A stretch of 64,000 nucleotides of DNA from CAYFKJ01 sp964343605 (GTDB taxonomy: Bacteria > Pseudomonadota > Alphaproteobacteria > UBA2966). The stretch's first letter is position 1. Each line of letters opens with the position of its first letter. The stretch spans positions 434,001 through 498,000 of the forward strand of contig CAYFKJ010000002.1 of NCBI GenBank assembly GCA_964343605.1. The letters run 5' to 3'. Under the pieces are notes generated by a model that had not been told where the DNA came from, made no database searches, and saw only the letters and a program-made list of their open reading frames with translations. Positions 9,401 through 16,685 of this stretch are shown here, in pieces. The position numbers were made by a program, and so were the translations under genes.

Positions 9401-9577
9401 GAACACCTGGTCTTTCTTCCAGTTCGATTCCGCTTCCTGCGTGGCAAGACGGATGGTCTGCTCGTGGAGATTTTTGATATTCCAGGCCAGAGAAACGCCG
9501 ACCAGAACGCTAAGCGCAATAATTGCGATTACCGAATTTCGGATGACCTGAGACGATTGGGCGGGGAAGGCGTCCAT
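6413..9577 (-). CDS. Membrane sensor histidine kinase with heme-c (Tll0287-like) input and four PAS domains
   Basis: 1054-aa hybrid-size kinase without a receiver. TM1 is about 12-33 and TM2 about 222-238. The periplasmic region between them matches the Tll0287-like/DUF3365 family and carries a c-type heme motif C-V-K-C-H at 179-183. A coiled coil (250-285) leads to four PAS domains between about 290 and 800, then HisKA with the phospho-histidine in SHELRTPLN (H827) and an HATPase_c domain with N box (NLLSNAVKF) and G boxes (DTGIG, GTGLGL). It should sense redox state or a gas ligand through heme. ATG 9577 has GGAG eight bases upstream; a TTG at 9640 would only add a polar tail. No response regulator is adjacent. 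Confidence 0.9.
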   Translation of the reverse strand: MDAFPAQSSQVIRNSVIAIIALSVLVGVSLAWNIKNLHEQTIRLATQEAESNWKKDQVFRRWATRHGGLYVKPDKRTPPNPYMAHLPDRDLRTEDGQELTLMNPAYMMRQMTDEYEEMYGVKGSITAKVLLNPVNKADEWELEALESFVRGARKVVAETSIDGAPFIRLMRPMKMAKGCVKCHGHLGFKVGDIRGGVSVSIPLEPYFAASEPSRQAMVASHGSVWLGGLLVIGLFGRVSRRHERERLLAQTALLDAHDKLEQRVEERTQELEAEIAERKAVHEALDQSEKLLQSIINAAPFEINLKDLDGRILIANDRARALLDSTDGDVIGKRTSELIPQEIAGPFLAIESEVKETKKTVRRVVTVPLAGTTRHFVCTKFPIKDENGRLDSIGNITSEVTDQIEAEIAVKRQAQVIENISEGVVVADNDGTIIDWNKGAEDLFGYTTEEVLGRSARILHADDIPGTTQAAILDGIEKSGAWSDEVECFRKDGIRIVVESWVTTFNDENGVPVGRVGVNRDITERKKFEAELQQHRTRLEELVVERTAELTEREQHLRLLANSLPAAITYTDSNNRFQFVNRTFSKWLNLDPDEVIGRRRQDVLPEELIETTQEAFDAAVAGRETVMESERNLGTVGHQHVQITLVPDKAEDDSIRGVFSLANDITQIRNAERAIRTSETRLAGILRIAPEAIISVDQDRCIRMFNQGAENIFGYSANEIIGRPLDVLVPGGVGERLIQLVEDFNTDIAHEHQTSERSTIQGKRKSGDEFPAAASISKLEIEGTPLFTIILRDITEQQKAKNELIKAKNQAEAGNRAKSEFLAMVSHELRTPLNAIIGFSEILGKGIGGKLNTAQAEYISAVHESGTHLLALINDILDLSKLEAGKVEMEETRVFAPLVIDQMIHLVRERAVEGSVTLRESVPDDIPMLLTDERMFKQMVLNLLSNAVKFTPEGGEVLVSAEVVQDGGMSISISDTGIGMTHENIPKALSKFGQIDSALDRQHEGTGLGLPLVESQIELHGGKLIIESEPKVGTKCSLYFPRERVIERVSVDLN

Positions 9578-9919
9578 AAAGCACGCTCCAAATCCGTTAA
9601 ACGACCAAATTTGGTGACGTCCCAATTTCTGAGCTGACAAACATCAGCCGATGAATTGAGACATTGGCCTTCCCCTAGCTCGCGTCTTCGCTGAAACAGC
9701 GTTGCCAAATACTCAGCGAATGGCGAGCGACGACCAATTAATCACTTGGATAATGTCTCACGCCTGTGTAACGAAAGAATTTCTGGAGATGGGGAAAATG
9801 TTTCCTGTTTGTAACGGTTTACGGCCGATCCGATTGCCGCTTTTCCCGGCCCGCTCGCACGGGAGCCGTTCGATTCCACAAAGCGAAAATCGCGCGGGCG
9901 GTGCGTACCGAATAAAAAT
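9578..9919. other. 342-base intergenic region upstream of the heme-PAS kinase
   Basis: No gene is supported. It holds a GAGACATT (about 9658) and AATGTCTC (about 9751) inverted pair, and the 17-mer AAATGTTTCCTGTTTGT at 9796-9812, which recurs exactly at 22987-23003. The kinase promoter should be in here, reading leftward. Confidence 0.5.
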
Positions 9920-10693
9920 TCACAGCACCTCATCAAGAAATTTCTTGATGATCGTTATCGACTCCGGATCGTCTGCCACGTCGTGACCCGCATCGACGTG
10001 CCGCGCCAAAGAATTCTTCCACCTCGAACCGATGGGGCACAGCCGGTTGCCGCCGGTCGTTGCGAAATCACGCTTGCCGACCAGATTGAGCAATGGGCCT
10101 TCGCCGGTGAGTCCCCCGCCGACGCAGCCCCAGCCCATGACAACACGCGCCTTGAACTCCGTTCCGTCGTATCTGCCGGCGATGACTCCGCCTTCGCTGA
10201 ATCCGGCGAGAACCAAGCGCGATTGATCGATCCAGGGAATTTTCCTGATTTCGGAAAGGGCGTAGGCGATTTCCGCAAAGCGGAGATGCTGGATCCTGCG
10301 AGTGGCCCCGCAGGCCCGCCAACGGCCGGGTCGCGCGAAGCTGTCCGGCATGAATGTCACGTAACCAAGGTTCGTGAACATTTCCATCACATGATACTGG
10401 CGCTGGTTGATGCCGCCGCATCCGTGCAGGAACAACACGGCCGGCTGCAAGCCTTTTGTCCCTTCAGGCTGGGGCGTGAGACAGTCCTTCCTCGCGTCCT
10501 CAAATCCGATCATCCGGAGCGAACATTTTCCCCCGCTCGACGGAATGACGACGAAGCCTCTCTCCCAAGTCAGCTTGTCCGAATCGCCCCCTGGCGATTG
10601 ACAGGCGGCGAGCAAGGCCAGGGCGCCAAACATAAGTGAAACCCGGCCAACGGCTTTACCCTGTGAGCTTGGACTACGGTTATGGAGATACAT
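9920..10693 (-). CDS. Alpha/beta-hydrolase lipoprotein, second paralogue
   Basis: 257-aa predicted lipoprotein with lipobox LLAAC (C31). Hydrolase features are an oxyanion-hole HGCGG at 90-94, the nucleophile elbow G-F-S-E-G with S166, and a C-terminal histidine in DAGHDVADD. Cysteines are frequent (C57, C71, C92, C128), so periplasmic disulfides are likely. It aligns block by block with the plus-strand protein at 3598-4389, including PDSFAR and an R-K-x-P-W-x-D-Q segment. Dienelactone-hydrolase-like is the closest family; substrate unknown. ATG 10693 is used; an internal ATG at 10633 would shorten the signal peptide. Confidence 0.72.
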   Translation of the reverse strand: MYLHNRSPSSQGKAVGRVSLMFGALALLAACQSPGGDSDKLTWERGFVVIPSSGGKCSLRMIGFEDARKDCLTPQPEGTKGLQPAVLFLHGCGGINQRQYHVMEMFTNLGYVTFMPDSFARPGRWRACGATRRIQHLRFAEIAYALSEIRKIPWIDQSRLVLAGFSEGGVIAGRYDGTEFKARVVMGWGCVGGGLTGEGPLLNLVGKRDFATTGGNRLCPIGSRWKNSLARHVDAGHDVADDPESITIIKKFLDEVL

Positions 10694-10810
10694 CTCGACC
10701 GCCCCCTCTTGTGTTCAATCGCTGTCCGGAAAACTACTCCCTTTTTTCGTGGCAACCGGATATTGCCTTCGACAACTCCTACTCCCCTGGGCTCCCGTTC
10801 CCGCCTGCTA

Positions 10811-11578
10811 TCACCCGTTCCACCACGGCTTATCCGAGTGCGTGCGGAGGTCGATTTCGTGGCTCCAGGCCGAGCGGTGCTGTTGGGCGAGATGGTAGTA
10901 GGTATCGGCCACGTGGGCGGGAACCAGAAGTCCGTCGTGTTCCAGGCCCCGGGTTTCGCGAAGCTGTTGAAACTGCTCCGGCCCCAGCATCTTGCCCAGC
11001 GTATCGGGGGCGTCCACCGCGCCGTCGATGATGATATGGGCAACGTGAATGCCCTTGGGCGCAAATTCGGCATTGAGCGACTGGCAAAGCATGCGCCGCC
11101 CGCCCATGGCGGCGGCGTGGGAGTGCTGGCCGGCGTTGCCCCTGACGGCGGCGGTGGCCGAGGTGACCAGGATCGTCCCCTTGCCGCGTTCCTCCATCAG
11201 GGGGCAGATGGCTGACGCGGTCCGAAACAGGGCGAAGGTCGCCATGCGCCAGCCCAGTTCGAACACTTTGTAGGTGGTGTTATTCAACGACCTGTCGCCG
11301 ACCTGGGCGCCCAGGTTGAAGACCACGACCTCGATCGGTCCGATGTCGGCCTCGACGGCTGCGATACGGTCTTCGATGGCGTCCGGTTCGACGGCGTTCA
11401 GCAGAAAACCCGAGGCCGCACCCCCGTCGCTTTTGATCGCCTCCACCAGCGTCTTCAATCCGTCCTCGTCGCTGCGCCGGCAAAGCACGGTGTGAAAGCC
11501 CTCGCGGGCGAAACGTTTGCCCACATGGCCGCCGATCCCGGCGCCGGCGCCGATCACCAAACAAACGGGTTTCGTCAT
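10811..11578 (-). CDS. Short-chain dehydrogenase-like protein lacking the YxxxK catalytic pair
   Basis: 255-aa Rossmann protein. The cofactor loop is G-A-G-A-G-I-G-G near the N-terminus and an FNLG replaces the usual NNAG. A serine is present in VTSATAAV, but where SDRs carry Y-x-x-x-K this one reads H-A-A-A-M-G, so the classic catalytic tyrosine and lysine are missing. The following segment (PKGIHVAHIIIDGAVDAP) matches an SDR subgroup already known for changes at the tyrosine. It may bind NAD(P) without normal dehydrogenase chemistry. The start ATG 11578 has a strong GGGGAGGAA site; longer frames upstream are not coding. It lies 34 bases behind a small gene on the same strand. Confidence 0.8.
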   Translation of the reverse strand: MTKPVCLVIGAGAGIGGHVGKRFAREGFHTVLCRRSDEDGLKTLVEAIKSDGGAASGFLLNAVEPDAIEDRIAAVEADIGPIEVVVFNLGAQVGDRSLNNTTYKVFELGWRMATFALFRTASAICPLMEERGKGTILVTSATAAVRGNAGQHSHAAAMGGRRMLCQSLNAEFAPKGIHVAHIIIDGAVDAPDTLGKMLGPEQFQQLRETRGLEHDGLLVPAHVADTYYHLAQQHRSAWSHEIDLRTHSDKPWWNG

Positions 11579-11612
11579 ATATACATTCCTCCCCAATGCG
11601 TAGGCATGCCGC

Positions 11613-12014
11613 TTACTCCTGAACGTCCAGAATTTTGCGCAGCGCCGTTTGCTGCCGGCTGTTGGATTTGCCCTCGGCCCCTGAACCCGCCCAGGCCTCC
11701 CTGAACTTGGCGGTAAGGGCGCATTCCGATCCCTCAACGGAGATATATCCCGCGGCTTCGAGCCGGTTGAACCCGCCCCGCAATTCGCTACGCGTGAAAC
11801 CCGCGTGGTTGAGGGCATCGCCGCAGGCCATGACGTTGAAAAGCGCCGTGCCGTTCGCGCTGCCGTCGACGGATTTCAGTGCCATCATCAGCCAGACATC
11901 GCTCCACTCGAAGGGCCCTGCCTCCGGCCTCGGCTCCGGGATCAGCCGGCCGTCGTGCTCATCCAGGTAGGCGCGGGCGGCCTTCCGGTAGCGCTTCATG
12001 TAATCTTGGGCCAT
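11613..12014 (-). CDS. Hypothetical protein
   Basis: I do not recognise this 133-aa soluble protein. It has a tryptophan-containing acidic block (GPFEWSDVWLMMALKS) and a segment (GFTRSELRGGFNRLEAAGYISVEG) shaped like a winged-helix recognition helix followed by a wing, so a small DNA-binding or regulatory role is possible but unproven. It sits 34 bases upstream of the atypical SDR on the same strand and is probably co-transcribed with it. No clear ribosome site precedes ATG 12014; ATG at 11999 is an alternative. It is divergent from the next membrane protein. Confidence 0.6.
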   Translation of the reverse strand: MAQDYMKRYRKAARAYLDEHDGRLIPEPRPEAGPFEWSDVWLMMALKSVDGSANGTALFNVMACGDALNHAGFTRSELRGGFNRLEAAGYISVEGSECALTAKFREAWAGSGAEGKSNSRQQTALRKILDVQE

Positions 12015-12101
12015 GACGGGAATCAGCCGCTCCTTAACGGATCGTTGCGAACCGCCAGTTTATACTGATTCCCACAGCGTGAAACTTTCGGGAGACAAGC
12101 G

Positions 12102-12704
12102 ATCAGCGCCAGCACGTCACCGGCTTTAAGGAAACTCGGCGGCTTTCTCTGCCTGCTGATCGCCGGAGGCATGTTGGCCGTCACTATTTACATGACCGGC
12201 GAACGTTTCGGCGCGCAAACAACCGTGATCGATGGTGTTATCGAGAGGGTGGGAACCGAGGTTCATCTCGGCCAGCCGCGCGTGGCCGCCATCAACGCGG
12301 CCAGCGTTTACCTCACGTTGGAGGAACGCCTGGCCGACAGTCGCGCCCAGCCCGTATTTGGCCGCAAGCCGTCCATCTGGCCCACCGACGAAGCTGAAGA
12401 GATCGCCGACAGGCTCGAACCCGGCATGCGGGTCGAGATCACCGTGGACGAGGAGAAGTTAGCTGCCGCTGTCCGATATCTGGAGGAGCGCGAACGCTCC
12501 CAACTCGCGGGTGGCGGCTACACCCCACCTTTGTTCGGCCCGACTGGCGATATTTGGATCTTCGCCCTGGAGGCGGAGGGCGAGACCATCATCGGCAGCA
12601 GCGACGGAATTCCATCATTCGTTATGACCGCCGCGTTCTGCTTGCTCGTCGTCGTGACCTTCGGGGCTGTCGGGCTGGCCTTGCTCCGCGGTGAAACGGC
12701 CTGA
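12102..12704 (+). CDS. Hypothetical two-TM membrane protein, probable ATC start
   Basis: 200 aa with the proposed start; family not recognised. A first TM helix (about 12-30, LGGFLCLLIAGGMLAVTIYM) and a second near the C-terminus (VMTAAFCLLVVVTFGAVGLALL) enclose an extracytoplasmic domain. The first ATG in frame (12171) lies inside TM1 and would destroy it. No ATG, GTG or TTG occurs between the upstream stop at 12066 and that codon. ATC at 12102-12104 follows GGGAGA by six bases and gives a natural N-terminus (x-SASTSPALRKLGG), so ATC initiation is proposed. A base error is the alternative. Divergent from the small gene on its left. Confidence 0.6.
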   Translation: MSASTSPALRKLGGFLCLLIAGGMLAVTIYMTGERFGAQTTVIDGVIERVGTEVHLGQPRVAAINAASVYLTLEERLADSRAQPVFGRKPSIWPTDEAEEIADRLEPGMRVEITVDEEKLAAAVRYLEERERSQLAGGGYTPPLFGPTGDIWIFALEAEGETIIGSSDGIPSFVMTAAFCLLVVVTFGAVGLALLRGETA

Positions 12705-12757
12705 GCCGCCTGGACGCCTCGATTTCGGGTTCGGACAAAATTTGGTGAAACCGCCGT

Positions 12758-12770
12758 TTAGAATGTCTAA
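12758..12770. promoter_or_regulatory. Candidate operator upstream of yghU-like gene
   Basis: Palindrome TTAGA-ATG-TCTAA, with a further TTAGAA about 16 bases on, lies 67 bases before the GST start. It could bind a LysR- or MarR-type regulator; no such regulator is adjacent. Confidence 0.3.
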
Positions 12771-12836
12771 TCGGGCGCTTTTCGGTTAGAAGTGCATTCT
12801 TTTCATCAGCGAGTATCCCTAAACGGAGTTTCCTAA

Positions 12837-13712
12837 ATGAACGACTCATCTGGCTACGTGCCGCCCAAGGTCTGGACCTGGGACAAGGAGAACGGCGGGG
12901 AATTCGCCAAGACCAACCGCCCCATCGCCGGCGCGACGCATGAGAAGGATCTGCCGGTCGGCAAGCACCCGTTGCAGCTCTACTCGCTCGCCACGCCCAA
13001 CGGCGTAAAGGTGACGGTGATGCTCGAGGAACTGTTGGCGCTGGGCCACAGCGGCGCGGAGTACGACGCCTGGCTGATCAACATCCGCGAGGGCGAGCAG
13101 TTCGGCTCGGGCTTCGTCGCCGCCAATCCCAATTCCAAGATTCCGGCACTGGTGGATCACAGCACGCCGACACCGACGCGGGTATTCGAATCGGGGGCCA
13201 TCCTCTTGTATCTCGCGGAGAAGTTCGATGCGCTGCTGCCGAGCGATCCTGCCAAACGGCCCGAGTGTCTTTCCTGGCTGTTCTGGCAGATGGGCAGCAC
13301 GCCTTATCTCGGCGGCGGCTTCGGGCATTTCTACAAGTACGCGCCCGACCGCATCGAATACGCCATCGACCGCTACACCATGGAGGTAAAGCGCCAACTC
13401 GACGTGCTCGACCGGCATCTGGCCGAGAACCGCTACATGTGCGGCGACGAATACACCATCGCCGACATCATCATCTGGCCCTGGTACGGCGCGCTGGTTC
13501 TCAACCGGGTCTACGAGGCGGCGGAGTTTCTGGACGCCGATAGCTACACCCACCTCGGCCGCTGGACGCGGGAGATCGATGCCCGGGAGACCGTAAAGCG
13601 GGGCCGCATGGTCAACCGCGCGTTCGGCCCGCCCGAGGAACAACTGCATGAACGCCACGACGCCGGCGATTTCGAATCCCGGACACAGGACAAGCTGGAA
13701 CCGGCGGACTGA
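12837..13712 (+). CDS. yghU: Glutathione S-transferase, YghU family disulfide-bond reductase
   Basis: 291-aa cytosolic protein. The long N-terminal extension (PPKVWTWDKENGG, FAKTNRPIAGATH) before the thioredoxin-like GST domain is the hallmark of the YghU (Nu-class) group. The domain starts near residue 45 (LQLYSLATPNGVKVTVMLEE), with the glutathione-binding F-E-S-G-A block at about 119 and an all-alpha C-terminal domain (MCGDEYTIADIIIWPWYG). E. coli YghU binds two glutathiones and has disulfide reductase activity. ATG 12837 is clear. The MFS gene follows after 31 bases, so they may form an operon. Confidence 0.92.
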   Translation: MNDSSGYVPPKVWTWDKENGGEFAKTNRPIAGATHEKDLPVGKHPLQLYSLATPNGVKVTVMLEELLALGHSGAEYDAWLINIREGEQFGSGFVAANPNSKIPALVDHSTPTPTRVFESGAILLYLAEKFDALLPSDPAKRPECLSWLFWQMGSTPYLGGGFGHFYKYAPDRIEYAIDRYTMEVKRQLDVLDRHLAENRYMCGDEYTIADIIIWPWYGALVLNRVYEAAEFLDADSYTHLGRWTREIDARETVKRGRMVNRAFGPPEEQLHERHDAGDFESRTQDKLEPAD

Positions 13713-13743
13713 CGCACCGGTTTTCGTGGATATCCCGGGTTAG

Positions 13744-14925
13744 ATGAAAAGCAACCTGCTCGTCACGTTTTCGCTCGGCCATTTCACCAACGATCTGGCG
13801 CCGGTGGGCATGTACATCGTGATCCCGGCGTTCGGTGCCGCGATGGGTCTCTCCCCCGTGGAGATCGGCCTGCTGTTCATGCTCCACAATCTCGGTTCCG
13901 TCGCCTACCTGCCGGCGGGCATGTTGGCCGACCATGTGGCCAACCGGGGCGTTTTGCTGGCGGCCACCTTTTTCTGGGTCGGCATCGGGTACTTCACGGC
14001 ATCCCTCGTCGACGGGTTCTGGGCTTTTGCCGTGCTGATCGCCGTCGCCGCCATGGGCGACGCCGCCTGGCATCCCATCGCAACTGGCGTGCTGGCGCAG
14101 ATGCACAAGGCGAAGCGCGCCTATGCGCTTGGCGTGCACGCCATCGGCGGGCACTTCTCCGAGGTCATCGCGCTGCCGGCTGCCGGGTTGCTGCTGACAG
14201 TGGCGGATTGGCGCACCGCCATCCAGGTGCTGGTCGTCCCGACCTTGATCATGGGCTGCTACTTCATCTTCGTTTCGCGCAAGGTGCCGCGCCATGTGAC
14301 CTCGCGCCCCACCCGGGCCGACTTCGCCGACATCTGGCGAATCTGGACCAACCGGACGGGCTTGCGGGTGCTGGCGCTTTTTACCGCCTACAACATGGGT
14401 CTTTTCGCCATCATCACCATGACGCCGCTGTTCCTCCGGGCCAACTACGGCTTCGATTGGCTGGTCACGGCCGTCGCCATGGCGTTGATGATGACCCTCG
14501 GCGCCTTGGCGCAGCCCTGGATGGGCAAGATTTCGGACCGCGTGGGACGGCGGCCGCTGATGATCCTCGGTAACGCAATCGCCGCCGTCGCCGCGTTCAC
14601 CGCCTATGCGTCGGGTATTTTCGCGCTGACACTTCTGGCTCTGGGCGTGGCCATGACGGCGCTGGTGGCGATCCGCGCCGTGTTGCAGGCGGCGGCGGTC
14701 GACCACGCGGGCGGGCGCGAGGGCACCAGCCTCGGCCTCACCTTCGCCTTCATGGACGGCTTTGCCGCTTCGGCGGCCTTGCTCGCCGGCTGGGCGGGCG
14801 AAAGCGATCTCGCCAACGCCTTCCTGCTGGCCAGCGGCTTCTCGCTCATCGCGGTGATTCTCGCCGCCTCGCTGGCGAAAACGGTGCCTGCCGCAACGGA
14901 TGCGGCGGCGGCGGAAGGCTCATGA
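13744..14925 (+). CDS. MFS transporter, Fsr (fosmidomycin-resistance)-like
   Basis: 393-aa inner-membrane protein with about twelve hydrophobic helices and the major-facilitator loop motif between helices 2 and 3 (G-M-L-A-D-H-V-A-N-R-G), repeated in the second half as GKISDRVGRRP. The opening (FSLGHFTNDLAPVGMYIVIPAF) resembles the Fsr/arabinose-efflux group, which usually exports drugs or metabolites. The cargo is unknown. It follows the YghU-like gene by 31 bases with no terminator between, which fits a detoxification unit, but this link is only positional. Confidence 0.85.
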   Translation: MKSNLLVTFSLGHFTNDLAPVGMYIVIPAFGAAMGLSPVEIGLLFMLHNLGSVAYLPAGMLADHVANRGVLLAATFFWVGIGYFTASLVDGFWAFAVLIAVAAMGDAAWHPIATGVLAQMHKAKRAYALGVHAIGGHFSEVIALPAAGLLLTVADWRTAIQVLVVPTLIMGCYFIFVSRKVPRHVTSRPTRADFADIWRIWTNRTGLRVLALFTAYNMGLFAIITMTPLFLRANYGFDWLVTAVAMALMMTLGALAQPWMGKISDRVGRRPLMILGNAIAAVAAFTAYASGIFALTLLALGVAMTALVAIRAVLQAAAVDHAGGREGTSLGLTFAFMDGFAASAALLAGWAGESDLANAFLLASGFSLIAVILAASLAKTVPAATDAAAAEGS

Positions 14926-15016
14926 AACTTTGGCCCCGCGACACTTTGACCCCTACCCGGCATCGTGATATCTGACCAAATTAAGTTTGGTGGGCGCCCT
15001 CGGCGGAAAATTGGCT

Positions 15017-15472
15017 ATGTCCAGGAAATATCGATTTCTCAAAGAGCACCGTTTGATCGTGCTTTCCATGTCGGGCCCGTTCACGATTGACGGGGTGCGC
15101 AGGATGGCCACGATTCTGACGGATGACCCGGAATTCGTCTGGAATTATGATCGCCTCGTTTTCGTCAAGCAGGACGCCGACTTTTCGGACATGAGCTATG
15201 AACTTTTCCGCGATTCCGTGGATGTTCTGACGGAGAAGTTCTTTCCTGACCAGGATCCGGCCACCATGGACTTGCCGGCCTATCGCGCCGCGGTCGTCTG
15301 CGGCCCGACCATCAACGAGATCGTCATGAGATTGTTCGGCGCCGTCTGGAAGAGCGGAGATCGGCAGCTCGTCGAAGTGGAACTTTTCATGCAAGTCTCC
15401 CAGGCGCTCGCCTGGCTCGGCAGGGACGAAATCCCCGTGTCGGAGTTCCAGTCGGAAATGATCGGCGTCTAA
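15017..15472 (+). CDS. Hypothetical protein, STAS/SpoIIAA-like
   Basis: 151-aa soluble protein of no firmly recognised family. Its pattern (beta strand RFLKEHRLIVLSMSGPF, helix, strand YDRLVFVKQDADFSDMS, long helix, strand YRAAVVCGP, helix) resembles the SpoIIAA-like/STAS fold seen in many small alphaproteobacterial proteins of unknown role. ATG 15017 is preferred to TTG 14987 because it has a GGCGGA site nine bases upstream. It ends three bases before the end of the convergent oxidoreductase gene. No cognate kinase or anti-sigma partner is adjacent. Confidence 0.65.
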   Translation: MSRKYRFLKEHRLIVLSMSGPFTIDGVRRMATILTDDPEFVWNYDRLVFVKQDADFSDMSYELFRDSVDVLTEKFFPDQDPATMDLPAYRAAVVCGPTINEIVMRLFGAVWKSGDRQLVEVELFMQVSQALAWLGRDEIPVSEFQSEMIGV

Positions 15473-15475
15473 CCT

Positions 15476-16525
15476 CTAGCCCGACAGCACAACCTCGCCA
15501 GATGCCGTCGCGGCCCTCGCCACGGCCAGACTGACCTCCAACGTTCGCGTCGCGTCGCGCGCCGTGATCAGCGGTTCGGCCCGGCCCCGAATGACGTCGG
15601 CGAAATGGGCTGCCTGTCTCGTGATCGGATCCTCCTCCTCAACCTCGATCCGGGTTTCCGGCAGTGCAGACTGCCAGTCCGGCGGCCCCTCGTGCCGCCA
15701 GAGCCGCAGGGACGGCACGGCCAGGGAGGCTTCGGTGCCGGCCAGGAGATAGCTGTCCTCCCCGGTGCGGGGGTAGGTGTAGGAGGTCTGCTCGCCCGAG
15801 GTCAACTCCCAGCTCCAGGGCGCCGAAACCGTGTCCGACAGCATCACGGTCGCCAGCGCGCCGCTTTCGAAGCGCAACAGAAGGGCCGCCGTGTCTTCCA
15901 CCGCGAAACCGCGCGCGGCACTCGAGGTCATGGCCTGAACGGCTGCGATCTCGCCGCAGATGAAGCGCAGGCTGTCGATGTCGTGGATGAGGTTGATCAA
16001 GACCGGGCCGCCGCCGGGCTCCCGCCGCCAGGCGGTTTCGAAATAGTCGTCGGGCTTGTGCGCCAGCCAGGTGGCGGAAACTGCCGTCAGGCGGCCGAGC
16101 GTGCCGGCCTGCACCACTTCGCGTGCCTTCTGCACGACCGGATTGTGCCGCCGGTGATGGCCGACCAGCACCGGCACTTCCGCCGCTTCCGAAGCATCCG
16201 CGATGGCTTCCGCCGCCGCCAGCGTATCGGCGATGGGTTTTTCCACCAGCACGGGGATGCCGCGCCCGATGCAGGCGAGCGACAGGGGCAGATGCTGGGT
16301 GTTGGGCGTGGCGTTGATCACCCCGTCCGGCGCGGCCTCGTCCAACATTGCCTCGATGCCGGCGTAGCGGGGCAAGCCCCACGCGTCGGCAACCGCTTGG
16401 CTGTCCTCAGCCGGATCGACGACCGCGACGGCCTCGCACGACGGCACGTCCGCAATGGCCTGCAAATGCCGCCGCCCGATGGGCCCAAGGCCCAGGATGG
16501 CCAGTCGTACCGGTTTGTCCGCCAA
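15476..16525 (-). CDS. Gfo/Idh/MocA family NAD(P)-dependent oxidoreductase
   Basis: 349-aa cytosolic dehydrogenase. The N-terminal Rossmann fold has G-L-G-P-I-G-R-R-H as the dinucleotide loop, and the family signature E-K-P-I-A-D-T follows, where the lysine binds cofactor and substrate. The C-terminal domain (DIDSLRFICGEI) has the usual open beta-sheet fold. Members oxidise hydroxyls of inositols, sugars or related polyols; the specific substrate is not evident and no sugar transporter is adjacent. It is convergent with the STAS-like gene and divergent from the acetyltransferase on its right. Confidence 0.88.
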   Translation of the reverse strand: MADKPVRLAILGLGPIGRRHLQAIADVPSCEAVAVVDPAEDSQAVADAWGLPRYAGIEAMLDEAAPDGVINATPNTQHLPLSLACIGRGIPVLVEKPIADTLAAAEAIADASEAAEVPVLVGHHRRHNPVVQKAREVVQAGTLGRLTAVSATWLAHKPDDYFETAWRREPGGGPVLINLIHDIDSLRFICGEIAAVQAMTSSAARGFAVEDTAALLLRFESGALATVMLSDTVSAPWSWELTSGEQTSYTYPRTGEDSYLLAGTEASLAVPSLRLWRHEGPPDWQSALPETRIEVEEEDPITRQAAHFADVIRGRAEPLITARDATRTLEVSLAVARAATASGEVVLSG

Positions 16526-16685
16526 ACTCCCGCTCTCCCATAATCAGTCGCCAAGTACGCCGTCCCCATAGAGTTGGGTAGGGACGACGCGCGGGCGCAA
16601 GTGTGCCAGAATGCCTCCCGCCGTCACAGCCGCTATTTGCCGGCATCCACCGGCGGCGCCCCGCTTTTCTTCGAGGTATCTTTCC

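Noticed and set aside
13612..14706. Antisense frame opposite the MFS gene
   Set aside because: Composition is typical of a shadow (histidine, glycine, arginine rich) and has no domain.
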